The position numbers and the translations under genes were made by a program. Under the pieces are notes generated by a model. That model saw only the letters and a list, made by a program, of their open reading frames with translations, did not search any database and was not told the DNA's origin. A DNA stretch of 64,000 bases from Luteolibacter sp. Y139 (GTDB lineage Bacteria; Verrucomicrobiota; Verrucomicrobiia; Verrucomicrobiales; Akkermansiaceae): NCBI RefSeq assembly GCF_038066715.1, contig NZ_JBBUKT010000010.1, forward strand, positions 124,001 through 188,000. Direction: 5' to 3'. Within the stretch, counting starts at the first letter, position 1, and every line of letters begins with the position of its first letter. Below, one piece after another: positions 54,223-62,998 of this stretch.

Positions 54223-54232
54223 TTGGGTGTGC

Positions 54233-54262
54233 GGGGGCGAGGTGTTGCGACGCTTCGCCCCC
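54233..54262 (+). terminator. Stem-loop after the VWA gene
   Basis: Perfect 8-bp arms GGGGGCGA (54233-54240) and TCGCCCCC (54255-54262), starting 10 bp past the stop codon. No T run follows, so it may be a Rho-aided or RNA-stabilising structure. Confidence 0.5.
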
Positions 54263-54301
54263 TGTTGCGCCATGAGGAATGTGGGCGCGCCGTTCACACC
54301 G

Positions 54302-54344
54302 TGTCGACGGAACGTCGACACCCCTTATGGGGCTGCGCTGCGCT
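54302..54344 (+). repeat. GTCGAC hairpin repeat, copy 2
   Basis: TGTCGAC-GGAA-CGTCGACA-like stem, then CCCCTTATGGGG (its own short stem), then a CTGCGCTGCGC stretch. It shares the first stem, the CCTTATGG string and a following GC stem with 23513-23560. It lies in the convergent gap between the VWA and GH63-like genes. Confidence 0.65.
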
Positions 54345-54394
54345 TGCCCGGAACTTATTCTATTTAGCCCCTTAGGGACGCTGTCGGTTGTCGG

Positions 54395-54416
54395 GCGGAA
54401 TGAATTCCGCGCTCCC
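54395..54416. repeat. Palindromic repeat GCGGAATGAATTCCGC, copy 2
   Basis: Identical to the copy at 11873 including the following GCTCCC, and 6 bp from the GH63-like stop codon on the minus strand. The shared position relative to a minus-strand stop suggests a role at mRNA 3' ends. Confidence 0.7.
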
Positions 54417-54422
54417 AGTGTT

Positions 54423-57095
54423 TTACATTCCGCCTTCGCAGAGTTTCTCGCGGCGGTCTTTGACGAGTTTCACGACGAGTGAGGTCCAGCCGGTTTGGTG
54501 GGAGGCGCCGAGGCCTTCGCCGGTTTCGGCGTGGAAGTATTCGTGGAAGAGGAGGAGATCCTGCCAGTGGGGGACGTCGCGGTAGCGATTGGCTCCGCCG
54601 AAGCAGGGGCGGCTGCCGTCCTGGCCGGGGCAGAAGAGGGCGATGAGGCGGTCGCAGAGGTCGATGGCGACTTCACGCAGGGTCTTCTCCACGCCGGAGC
54701 GGGTGGGGTACTCGATCTTGAAGCTATCGCCGTAGAAGTGGTGGTAGCGCTCGAGCGCCTCGATGATGAGGAAGTTCGTGGGGAACCAGATGGGGCCGCG
54801 CCAGTTCGAGTTGCCGCCGAACATGCCGGTGTCGGATTCGCCGGGTGTGTAGGTCACTTCATTGCGCTCGCCGCCGTGTTCGAAGACGAAGGGCTCCTTG
54901 CCGTGGGCCTTGCTCAAGGAGCGGATGCCGTATTTCGAAAGGAACTCTTCCGGGTCTAACATCCGGCGCAAGGTCTTGCGGAGCTGGACTTCCGAGGGAA
55001 TGGCGAGCAGGCAGAGGGCGGATTTCTTGTCATCATTCGGGCGGCGGACGCTGATGTATTTCAGGATATCCGGGCGGCTGGAGAGGAACCAGTCCATGCG
55101 GCTGCGGAAGCCCTTGAGCTTTTCGATCTTCGTCTGCTTCAGGACGGTAACGGCGCACATGGGGAGGAGGCCGACGAGCGAGCGGATGCGCAGTGGCAGC
55201 GGCTCATCGTGATTCACGATGAGCTGGTCGTAGTAGAAGCCATCGCGCTCGTCCCACAGGCCGGTGCCGCCGAGCGAGTTGATCGCGTCGGTGATATTGA
55301 CGAAGTGCTCGAAGAACTTCGATGCGATGTCCTCGTAGGCGGGCTTCTCTTCGGCTAGCTCCAGTGCCATGGCGAGCATGAGCAGGCAGTAGGAGGCCAT
55401 CCATGCAGTGCCATCGGCCTGGTGGAGCTTGCCGCCGTCGGGGAGCTCGTGGGAGCGATCGAAGACGCCGATATTGTCGAGGCCGAGGAAGCCGCCGCCG
55501 AAGACGTGGCGGCCTTCCATGTCCTTGCGATTCACCCACCAGGTGAAGTTCATCAGCAGCTTCTGGAAGCAGCGCTCCAAGAAGAGCAGGTCGCGGTTGC
55601 CCTTGGGGTCGGCGATCTTATACACGCGCCATACGGCCCATGCGTGGACGGGTGGGTTTACATCGGAGAAGTTCCACTCGTAGGCCGGGAGCTGGCCATT
55701 CGGGTGCATGTACCATTCCCGTAGTAGCAGGAGGAGCTGCTCCTTCGCGAAGTGCGGATCGACCGCAGCGAAGGGGATCATGTGGAAGGCGGAGTCCCAC
55801 GCGGCGAACCATGGATATTCCCACTTGTCCGGCATGGAGAGGACATCGCGTGCGAAGAAGTGCGACCAGTCGTGATTGCGGCCATCGAGCCGTGCGGCTG
55901 GTGGTGCAGGGCCGTCCTTGTCACCCTTCAGCCAGTCTTCGATGACGTAGTGATAGAATTGCTTCGTCCACAGCAGGCCGGCGTAGCCTTGGCGGCAGAT
56001 CAGGTATTCGTCTCGAGAGAGACCCTTTGGAATGACCTCGTGGTAGAACTCGTCGCACTCTGCGACGCGTGCGGCGAAGGTTTCGTCGAATTGGTCGAGT
56101 CCGCCGAGGCCATTGTCGTTCTTCACGGTGTGAAGGCGACAGCGGATGGTGATGCTCTGGCCGGGCGGCACATTAAAAACGAAGTGCGCGGCGGCTTTTG
56201 TGCCCGAGGGGTAGGGCGCGACGGCATTCCGGTCGCCGTGGATGAGGAGCTTGTGGAAAGCATCCTTTACCTGCGGGGCAGGAGAGCCGTAGCCGTAGAC
56301 GGAGGCGTAGTCGGTCTCGTTTTCAGTGAAGAGCCAGTTGGCGTCGCCGCAGTCCGGCGAATCGGCGTAGAAGAAGTATTCGCCGAGCGACTCGTGGGAG
56401 ACGTGGATGCGGCCGTCCTTGAGTTCCATGGAGGGCTTCTTCAATGGCGTCTCGCGGTCGCTGCCCCATTTCCAGATATTGCGGAACCACAGCATCGGCA
56501 GCACGTGGATGGGTGCGGGGTCGGGGCCGTGATTGGTGACGGTGATGCGCCAGAGGAGGTCTTCCGGCGAGCGCTTGGCGACCTCCTGGACGACATCAAA
56601 GTAGCGGCCGTCATTGAAGATGCCCATGTCGGCGAGCTCCAGTTCGGGGCCGCCGCGGCCGAGAGCGGCATTCCGCTCGCGGATCTCCGAGTAGGGGAAC
56701 TTGGCGTGTGGATACTTGTAGAGCGCCTTGGTGTAGGAGTGGGTGGGGGTGGACTCGAGGTAGTAGTAGCACTCCTTCACGTCCTCGCCGTGGTTTCCCT
56801 CATTGCCGCCGAGGCCGAAGAGGCGTTCCTTGAGGATGGTGTCCTTGCCATTCCAGAGGGCGGGGGCGAAGCAGAGGCGTCCCTGGCGGTCGCACCAGCC
56901 ATTCAGGCCATCCTCGCCCCAGCGGTAGGCGCGGCGGCGGGCGTGGTCGTGGGGGAACTCGCTCCAGCTATTGCCGTGCTCCGAGTAGTCCTCGCGCACG
57001 GTGCCCCACTGGCGCTCGCTGAGGTAGGGCCCCCAGCGTTTCCAGTTCTTTGCACGGCCTTCGTCTTCCTGGAGACGTTCCTGTTCGCGGGTCAC
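54423..57095 (-). CDS. GH63/MGH1-like glucosidase, large cytoplasmic enzyme
   Basis: About 890 residues from a GTG at 57095 (VTREQERLQEDEGRAKNWKRWGPYLSERQWGT), the likely family start. The reading frame is open up to 57263, but that would run into the divergent cupin gene. Segments typical of this clan include NGKDTILKERLFGL, a long beta domain, and the (alpha/alpha)6 barrel with FFARDVLSMPDKWEYPWFAAWDSAFH and GLWDERDGFYYD. The C-terminal end has MFGGNSNWRGPIWFPTNFLI. Acidic residues in WDSAFH and NSNWRGPIW regions are candidate catalytic sites. Substrates in bacteria include mannosylglycerate and glucosides. There is no signal peptide. Confidence 0.75.
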   Translation of the reverse strand: MTREQERLQEDEGRAKNWKRWGPYLSERQWGTVREDYSEHGNSWSEFPHDHARRRAYRWGEDGLNGWCDRQGRLCFAPALWNGKDTILKERLFGLGGNEGNHGEDVKECYYYLESTPTHSYTKALYKYPHAKFPYSEIRERNAALGRGGPELELADMGIFNDGRYFDVVQEVAKRSPEDLLWRITVTNHGPDPAPIHVLPMLWFRNIWKWGSDRETPLKKPSMELKDGRIHVSHESLGEYFFYADSPDCGDANWLFTENETDYASVYGYGSPAPQVKDAFHKLLIHGDRNAVAPYPSGTKAAAHFVFNVPPGQSITIRCRLHTVKNDNGLGGLDQFDETFAARVAECDEFYHEVIPKGLSRDEYLICRQGYAGLLWTKQFYHYVIEDWLKGDKDGPAPPAARLDGRNHDWSHFFARDVLSMPDKWEYPWFAAWDSAFHMIPFAAVDPHFAKEQLLLLLREWYMHPNGQLPAYEWNFSDVNPPVHAWAVWRVYKIADPKGNRDLLFLERCFQKLLMNFTWWVNRKDMEGRHVFGGGFLGLDNIGVFDRSHELPDGGKLHQADGTAWMASYCLLMLAMALELAEEKPAYEDIASKFFEHFVNITDAINSLGGTGLWDERDGFYYDQLIVNHDEPLPLRIRSLVGLLPMCAVTVLKQTKIEKLKGFRSRMDWFLSSRPDILKYISVRRPNDDKKSALCLLAIPSEVQLRKTLRRMLDPEEFLSKYGIRSLSKAHGKEPFVFEHGGERNEVTYTPGESDTGMFGGNSNWRGPIWFPTNFLIIEALERYHHFYGDSFKIEYPTRSGVEKTLREVAIDLCDRLIALFCPGQDGSRPCFGGANRYRDVPHWQDLLLFHEYFHAETGEGLGASHQTGWTSLVVKLVKDRREKLCEGGM

Positions 57096-57210
57096 GGCGG
57101 AGGTGTAGAGCAGGAACCGTGCACTCTGCCAGAAAGAGTGTGTGGGTCTTTCGTGCCAAATGAGAAACAACGGATTGCGAGGGGCGGAAAATCGGTTAGG
57201 CCGGAGGTTG

Positions 57211-57669
57211 ATGAGCACTTCGACCCTGATTCCGCCTGCCGTGATTCCGCCCGCCGAGGCCAAGACTTACCACGCTTTCGGCGATACCGCGTCCTTCCTG
57301 CTGACCGGCGAGCAGACCGGTGGTAGCTACACGATGTTCGTGAATGTGACAGCTCCGGGTGGTGGACCGCCGCCGCATCGGCACGAGAACGAGGACGAGT
57401 GGTTTTACGTAGTCGAGGGCCGGGCGGAGTTTTTCCAGGATGGTGAGTGGGCGGAGGTGCCGGCGGGCACGGCGGTCTTCATGCCGCGGGGCTCGGTTCA
57501 CGCGTTCCGGAATGTGGGGGATACGCCGCTGAAGCAGATCATCCACACGGCACCCTCGGGGTTTGAGACGTTCTTCTCCCGGATGGCGGAGGAGTTCAAT
57601 CGCGATGGCGGGCCGGATATGGAGCGAGTGGGCGCGGTCAGCGCGGAGCATGGGATTTACTACGTCTAG
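57211..57669 (+). CDS. Cupin-domain protein
   Basis: 152 residues from an ATG preceded by GGAGG (57203-57207). The double-stranded beta-helix has cupin motif 1 PPPHRHENEDEWFYVVEG (metal His, His, Glu) and motif 2 PRGSVHAFRNVG (His). It binds a metal and may be a small oxygenase, isomerase or storage protein; the substrate is unknown. It is divergent from the GH63-like gene with about 115 bp between starts. Confidence 0.88.
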   Translation: MSTSTLIPPAVIPPAEAKTYHAFGDTASFLLTGEQTGGSYTMFVNVTAPGGGPPPHRHENEDEWFYVVEGRAEFFQDGEWAEVPAGTAVFMPRGSVHAFRNVGDTPLKQIIHTAPSGFETFFSRMAEEFNRDGGPDMERVGAVSAEHGIYYV

Positions 57670-57726
57670 GAAAGACGTGGCCCCGAGCTTCATGAAAAGC
57701 GGGCGGGAGGCGGATCGAGAGAGATG

Positions 57727-59187
57727 CTATTCCTCGATCCGCACGAAGTAGCGATCACCGCGGCCGGAGATGTCGATGATTGCCTTGTAGATGCCGGAGG
57801 CGGACATGCTGGTGACCACGGTGGTGGCGCTGTCGAGATTGTCGTTGAATCCTCCGTCGAGAGAGGAGCTGCCGCGGATTTTCCAAGGGTTGATGCCGAA
57901 TTTGTTCGCGCTGCCTGAGAAGTCGATGAACAGGGTATTGCCGATGCGCGAAACGCCATGGACAACGGGCGTGGCGGAGGCGAGAGCATCGCTTGGCACG
58001 GAAGGGCCCGCTGAATTGAAGTCGATGAGTTGGCCGAATTGCAACTCGTAGAGGTCGTTCGGAAGGAGGGCTGGAGAGCTGTAAAAGCGATTGGCACGCA
58101 GGGCACCCGACTTCGCTACCATGGAGAATCTCGCGAAGGGAGACTTGCCTCCGGAAGTCTTGTTCGTCGGGGTTTGCAGGAGGTCTCCCACCCGGTAGGT
58201 GCGAGTGATCACTGGGTTCTGGTTATCCTGGGTGATCCCGTCCAAGCTGAGGAAATACTCCCGCGCGATGTCGCTCTGAGCGTCCTGCACCTGTCCCTTG
58301 AGCATGTCGACTTCGAAGTCCTTGAAGAAGGGATGGAGAGTCGTGGTTCTCATTGACTTGGCCTGCACGGTGACCGTGTCGTCCAACTTGATGGCCACCC
58401 AGCCCGACCCTCCCATGTCGGAGCTTTCAAAGCTGTAGCGCGACGCGTTCGGGCGCTTGCCGTTGTAGTAGGAAAGACAATCCGTCTGAAAGCCTGCACG
58501 CGGATCATTCAAGACGGAAAGCGGGAGCGGATTGGCAATGGCTTCGAAGCCAAAAGTGTTCGAGGTGCGATTGTCCCGGTTGGTCAAGTTGCTACCGGCA
58601 TTCCAATCGAAGACGGAGCGCGGAATGTAGATGCTGCTATTCTCAAAGGACCAGGTCCAGTTTTTCTCGACCCAAGCCGAGAAGGTTTTGCTTTCGCCGG
58701 GTTGGAGGACGACAGGTTCTCCGGGAGTTCCATCGGACTTCGGGGAACTCAAGGACAAGGTGAAGGTTTTCTCGGTGTTCGGATCGGTCTCGTTGGCGAT
58801 TTGGAAGCGGGCGAGCCCGTGAAAGTTTCCGTTCGAGAAGTCGCTGCGGAGGAAGACATCGTTTTTCTTGAAGGCGAAACCGACCGGTGGGTCACAGATC
58901 CTGACCCGGCAACGGGGCATGGTCAGCGACTCGTTGTAGGGATTGTAAAGGGTGACGGAGGGTTCGTACACGAGGTGGGGAACGGCGTAGTTGGTGTTTC
59001 CCGCGGGGACGCCGTTGAGGTTATAGAAATTCACCCGGTCGGGGATGTGACTGTAGTGACTCACCATCGAGAAGATGATCTCGACCTTCGCGATGACGGG
59101 CCGCGGGGTCGTCGTTTGGGCGACGGTGAGGGAGGTCAGACTGCAGAGGAGGCCGAGGCAGAAGACCGTGGAGGAGTGATAAGGCAT
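57727..59187 (-). CDS. Secreted protein of unknown function
   Basis: 486 residues from the ATG at 59187, giving a signal peptide (MPYHSSTVFCLGLLC...TVAQ). The mature part is beta-rich and Asn/Ser/Phe-rich, with several WxF and YNP motifs and an Asn-rich middle. The last ~90 residues form a compact domain ending in GRGDRYFVRIEE, similar in style to terminal domains of secreted proteins in this phylum. No enzymatic motif was recognised. Confidence 0.6.
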   Translation of the reverse strand: MPYHSSTVFCLGLLCSLTSLTVAQTTTPRPVIAKVEIIFSMVSHYSHIPDRVNFYNLNGVPAGNTNYAVPHLVYEPSVTLYNPYNESLTMPRCRVRICDPPVGFAFKKNDVFLRSDFSNGNFHGLARFQIANETDPNTEKTFTLSLSSPKSDGTPGEPVVLQPGESKTFSAWVEKNWTWSFENSSIYIPRSVFDWNAGSNLTNRDNRTSNTFGFEAIANPLPLSVLNDPRAGFQTDCLSYYNGKRPNASRYSFESSDMGGSGWVAIKLDDTVTVQAKSMRTTTLHPFFKDFEVDMLKGQVQDAQSDIAREYFLSLDGITQDNQNPVITRTYRVGDLLQTPTNKTSGGKSPFARFSMVAKSGALRANRFYSSPALLPNDLYELQFGQLIDFNSAGPSVPSDALASATPVVHGVSRIGNTLFIDFSGSANKFGINPWKIRGSSSLDGGFNDNLDSATTVVTSMSASGIYKAIIDISGRGDRYFVRIEE

Positions 59188-59373
59188 CGGGACGCTACGA
59201 ATGGAAGACGGGCGGAAACTTGTGTCAATCTTGGGAGAGGCGTTCACCGGGGTGTTTCCTTTGTCTTCACATGAAATTCACCTGGACCTTGCCTTGGCGG
59301 CAGGGAATCGCGGAGGGGAAATGCATTTCGCCTTGAGGGGCGGAGTGGCGTTGGGGGAGAAGAAGGCCGCGCC

Positions 59374-60333
59374 ATGAACCGTATCGACCGCCTCACCGGA
59401 ATGATCCTGCTGCTGCAAGGGCAGCGGGTGATCACGGGCGAGCAGATCGCGGAGCATTTCGAGATCAGCGTGCGGACGGTGTATCGCGATCTGGCTGCGC
59501 TGGGTGAGGCGGGGGTGCCAATTGTCGCGGAGCCGGGCGTGGGATATAGCCTGGTGCGCGGGTATCACATGCCGCCGGTGATGTTCACGGAGGATGAGGC
59601 GGCGGCGTTATTCATGAGCGGGGAGGTGACGGAGCAGATCGCGGATGATTCGCTGAAGCAGGCGCTGCGCGCGGCCTTGCTGAAGGTGCGCTCGGTCTTG
59701 CCGCAGGAGAAGCGGGACTACTTGAACCGGCTGAAGGATGCGGTGGGCGTGTGGTTCCGCAGGCCGGATGATGGGGTGAAGCGCGAGTCGCTGATGCCGA
59801 TCCAGGATGCGATTGTGCGGCGGCTGTGCCTTTCGATCCGCTATAATACGGCGAACCGCGGGGCGCTGACGGATCGCATTGTAGAGCCGGTGGGGCTGAT
59901 CTTTTATTCGCGGCAGTGGCACCTGATCGCGTGGTGCCGGATGCGGTTCGATTTCCGGGACTTCCGGTTGGATCGGATGGCGCGTTGGGAAGTGCTTGGC
60001 GAGTGCTTCGAGGGGCACGCGGGATTCTCGGTGAAGGATTTCCTGAAGGAGAACATCGAGAGCCATGAGCTGACGCCAGCGACGGTGTTGATCGAGCGGG
60101 AGGCTTTGGAGCGCTTTCGCAACGAGATGCCGTGCACGCCGGTGTCGAGTGAAGTGCAGGCGGATGGGCGGGTGAAGCTGGAGCTGCTGAGCTTCTCGAT
60201 CCCGTGGATGGCGGAGTGGCTGTTAGGCTTCGGTCCGCGGGTGGAGGCGGTGCATCCGCCGGAGTTGCGGGAGAAAATGGGGGAAGTGGCGCGGGCGATT
60301 GCGGAGAGGTATGCGGAGGAGGCGCTGGTGTGA
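59374..60333 (+). CDS. YafY-type WYL-domain transcriptional regulator
   Basis: A 319-residue protein with an N-terminal HTH_11 winged helix (MNRIDRLTGMILLLQGQRVITGEQIAEHFEISVRTVYRDLAAL), then a WYL domain (~140-210; IEPVGLIFYSRQWHLIAWCRMRFDFRDFRLDRM) and a WCX extension ending near 319. WYL regulators sense nucleic acid or small ligands. The target genes are not evident. It is convergent with the propeller-like gene and ends 21 bp from it. Confidence 0.9.
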   Translation: MNRIDRLTGMILLLQGQRVITGEQIAEHFEISVRTVYRDLAALGEAGVPIVAEPGVGYSLVRGYHMPPVMFTEDEAAALFMSGEVTEQIADDSLKQALRAALLKVRSVLPQEKRDYLNRLKDAVGVWFRRPDDGVKRESLMPIQDAIVRRLCLSIRYNTANRGALTDRIVEPVGLIFYSRQWHLIAWCRMRFDFRDFRLDRMARWEVLGECFEGHAGFSVKDFLKENIESHELTPATVLIEREALERFRNEMPCTPVSSEVQADGRVKLELLSFSIPWMAEWLLGFGPRVEAVHPPELREKMGEVARAIAERYAEEALV

Positions 60334-60354
60334 GTGATGCGAAGGGCGCTATTC

Positions 60355-61578
60355 CTATTTCTCCTGTGCGGGCGATTTGGGCGGAGCAGGGGGACTGTCG
60401 GTGTCGGGCTTCTTATCGGGATTGTCCTTCTCTTCTTCTTCTTGTTTGCCGAAGACGATCTGCTTGCCGTGCCACTGGTCGCCGGCCTTGTGGAAAGCCA
60501 GAACGCCGGAGCGATCCGTGGAGACGTAAATGTCGCCATTCGGAACGACGGCGATTCCGTTCAAGTAGTCGCGGAACTGATGTGGGATGAGGCATTCGAC
60601 TTGTTTTCCTGTCAGGCGGTAGATGCCGGTTTCACTGGCGAGGACGTAGAGAGAGTTTTCCCTACCCAGAGCCAGGCCACTGATGTCGCTGACAAAAGGC
60701 TTCAATTCGCCTTGGTCTCGATCAGATTCCCCGTGGATCAAGGTATGCCATTTCCCTGAAGGCTCACGATGGTAGAGGCCGCGCCATGTGCCACCCATGT
60801 GGGACAAGCCGGTCGCCACCCAGAGTTCTCCGCTGCGGGGTGAGATGATGGATTGGATCGGATTGTTCTCGGGTATTCCGGCGTCGTCTTTGAGGGGCTT
60901 TCCGCTCAGTTGGACCCACTTGGAATCTGCGGCACCGAGGTCGATCGAGCCTAGGGCACCGCCCCACTCCCCGTGATTCCAGCCGCCGTAGAGAATGTTG
61001 CCGTCGAGGAACCAATTGGCGCCGTAGGGATGGTCGGTGAGGAATTCGTCGTGGAACTTGGGAACCTTGGGCAGTTTCCGGCTCTTCCATGTCTCACCCT
61101 CCAGCCACCATATGATGTCTTCCACGATAGCGGCTGCTTCGTGATTCGTGCCGATCAGCCGAGGGGTGGTGGACGGCGAGTCCGTGGCGAAGAATGCGTG
61201 AAACTCGTCAGGCACCGGCAGAGGTCGCAGTTTGGCATCCGCCGTTTCTCCCAAGATGACTGCCTTCAGCTCGCCTTCGGTTGGCTCAATCGCTCCGAGG
61301 AAGATGCGACCCTTGGAGCCGGTCCCCACGTCCAGGAGCAATTCAATGCCGTCGATGTTCACGGGAGACAGCTCTTTCGCCTCGAAGCGGGCGAACATGT
61401 AGCTGGCGTGGGCGGGAGCGTAGAGGGAATCGCACTCTACCAGCACTCCATCCCGGTAGGGGATCATCTTGCGGGTGTATGCCTTTTGCTCCGCGAGCTT
61501 CTCGGGAAGAAGCGCTTCAGCGAAGGCGCTGCTGCCGATTGCAATGGCGGCTAACAGGAGGAACGTGCGGGGCTTCAT
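60355..61578 (-). CDS. Secreted beta-propeller-like protein of unknown function
   Basis: 407 residues from the ATG at 61578, with a signal peptide ending in SSAFA. The repeated strand pattern (GGWNHGEWGGALGSID, GELWVATGLSHMGGTWRGLYH, NSLYVLASETGIYRLTG, GDIYVSTDRSGVLAF) suggests a beta-propeller of the sensor/SMP-30 style. The last ~40 residues are charged and Pro-rich, probably disordered. Function unknown. Confidence 0.6.
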   Translation of the reverse strand: MKPRTFLLLAAIAIGSSAFAEALLPEKLAEQKAYTRKMIPYRDGVLVECDSLYAPAHASYMFARFEAKELSPVNIDGIELLLDVGTGSKGRIFLGAIEPTEGELKAVILGETADAKLRPLPVPDEFHAFFATDSPSTTPRLIGTNHEAAAIVEDIIWWLEGETWKSRKLPKVPKFHDEFLTDHPYGANWFLDGNILYGGWNHGEWGGALGSIDLGAADSKWVQLSGKPLKDDAGIPENNPIQSIISPRSGELWVATGLSHMGGTWRGLYHREPSGKWHTLIHGESDRDQGELKPFVSDISGLALGRENSLYVLASETGIYRLTGKQVECLIPHQFRDYLNGIAVVPNGDIYVSTDRSGVLAFHKAGDQWHGKQIVFGKQEEEEKDNPDKKPDTDSPPAPPKSPAQEK

Positions 61579-61650
61579 TTGGGTGCCGGCGGAGCTTTTG
61601 ATCTTTCTCGTGAGATGCGAAGGGAAGGCTGCGAATCGGAAGGTGGATAT

Positions 61651-61756
61651 CGCCGCCAGACGCATGAGGCGTGCTTTCAGCACGCGATGATCATTGGCAG
61701 TTTACCCGGCACTTTGTGCCGGGCTTTTATGAGCCGTCCCGTTGGGACGAAGATGC
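61651..61756 (+). repeat. Three-hairpin dispersed element, copy F
   Basis: GCATGAGG, hairpin 1 GCGTGC-TTTCA-GCACGC (a third stem sequence, again fully paired), hairpin 2 CCCGGCAC-TTT-GTGCCGGG with CTTTTATGA, and hairpin 3 GTCCCGTTGGGAC with GAAGA. About 85 bp of decayed hairpin-3-like units follow to the end of the MidA gene. This is the only copy not at a convergent junction: it lies between the start of the propeller gene and the 3' end of the MidA gene, both minus strand. Confidence 0.85.
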
Positions 61757-61846
61757 GCTGGACGAGGGCAATCCCGCGGGATGAAGGAGTGCCGTTATAC
61801 GAGGGGAAACCGCTGGAGGAAGACATCCCGTTACGAGGAGATGCTG

Positions 61847-62998
61847 TTAGAACGCCGCTTCCATCACGTGGAAGCGTGACCCCAGGTGGCCGGGGTGGGT
61901 GAGGGTTTGGAAGGCGCGGAGATCCTTTTTTGCATCGTCATCGGTGCGGCCTTCCATTTCGAGGAGCCAGGGGCGGGCGACGTGGGTGAGGAAGCGGCCT
62001 TGGGGCTCGAAGCGGATGACTTGGCCGCCGACGGCATCGATGTCGGCGGCGAGGCCGGTGAAGTCGACGTGGGCGGTGATGTCGATCTCGCCGGGGGAAT
62101 CGAGCGGGTCTTCGCCGGCGCGGTGGCGGGAGAAGGTGCGCAGGGTGCCGGTGGTGCGGGCTTCGTGGTAGTAGTCGTCTCGCGGGAAGCCGTAGTCGAT
62201 CCAGAGCATGCGGCCGCCTGCCATGGAGGAGGCGAGGGGCTGGAGGAATTCGCGGACGCTGCGGCCGCGGACTTCGGTGCGGTAGCCGGCGGGCATGACG
62301 GGGAGGTTTTCCACGACTTCCGCGGCGGCGGGGCCGAGGGGGTGCCAGAGGAAGGTGCCGTTTTCATCGACTGCGACGCCGAGTTCCAGCCAGCGGGTGC
62401 CGTCCGACTCGATGACGTGGAAGAGCAGGGCGTCGATGACCTCGTTTCCGAAGACGAAGGTGGGCAGGGGATCGTCCGCCAGCAGGGTGGCGCTTTCGAG
62501 GACGGCGGCGCCGGGGACGCGCTTGCGCTGGATGCGGGCGAGGTGGGGGAGGGGCTCGATGATGACGTATTCCAGCCCGGCATCGGCGGAAAGGCGCTCC
62601 AGGCCAGTGATGATATCGGCGGCGAGCGAGCCATCGTTGGCGCCGGTTTCGAGGACGCGCCAGCGCTCCGGGGAGCCGGAGTTCTGGTGCCAGGCGGCGA
62701 TGTGGCGGGCGAGCAGGCGGCCGAAGAGGGGGCCGATGCTGACGCTGGTGATGAAGTCGCCAGCCTTCCCCACCTGGCCGGCGGGGCGGGCGTAGTAGCC
62801 GTCCTCCGGGTCGTAGAGGGCGGCGGCCATGAAATCCGGGAAGGAAATCGTGCCGGATGCGCGTATTTTCTCCCGGAGCCTGTCCGCCAAGCCTGGTCCG
62901 GGAGATGCCAAGCCCGGTATTGCGCAATCGCCTTCCGGCGGGTATGCGGAGGGGGCACCGGGGACGTTCCGGCCCCTGTCACGATCGGATTCCTGCAT
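61847..62998 (-). CDS. MidA/NDUFAF7-type SAM-dependent methyltransferase
   Basis: 383 residues. The N-terminal region has ISFPDFMAAALYDPEDGYYARPAGQVGKAGDFITSVSIGPLFGR, the hallmark of this family, with the SAM-binding ETGANDGSLAADI and the VFGNEVIDALLFHVIE block. NDUFAF7 methylates an arginine of NDUFS2 in complex I assembly; the bacterial role may be analogous. I chose the ATG at 62998; the first ~40 residues are low complexity, so a start further in is possible. It shares a CATG with the divergent PBP gene start. Confidence 0.85.
   Translation of the reverse strand: MQESDRDRGRNVPGAPSAYPPEGDCAIPGLASPGPGLADRLREKIRASGTISFPDFMAAALYDPEDGYYARPAGQVGKAGDFITSVSIGPLFGRLLARHIAAWHQNSGSPERWRVLETGANDGSLAADIITGLERLSADAGLEYVIIEPLPHLARIQRKRVPGAAVLESATLLADDPLPTFVFGNEVIDALLFHVIESDGTRWLELGVAVDENGTFLWHPLGPAAAEVVENLPVMPAGYRTEVRGRSVREFLQPLASSMAGGRMLWIDYGFPRDDYYHEARTTGTLRTFSRHRAGEDPLDSPGEIDITAHVDFTGLAADIDAVGGQVIRFEPQGRFLTHVARPWLLEMEGRTDDDAKKDLRAFQTLTHPGHLGSRFHVMEAAF

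Noticed and set aside
55752..57326. 524-codon plus-strand open frame opposite the GH63-like gene
   Set aside because: Antisense shadow, rich in Val/Gly/Glu, without motifs; it would also run through the start of the cupin gene.
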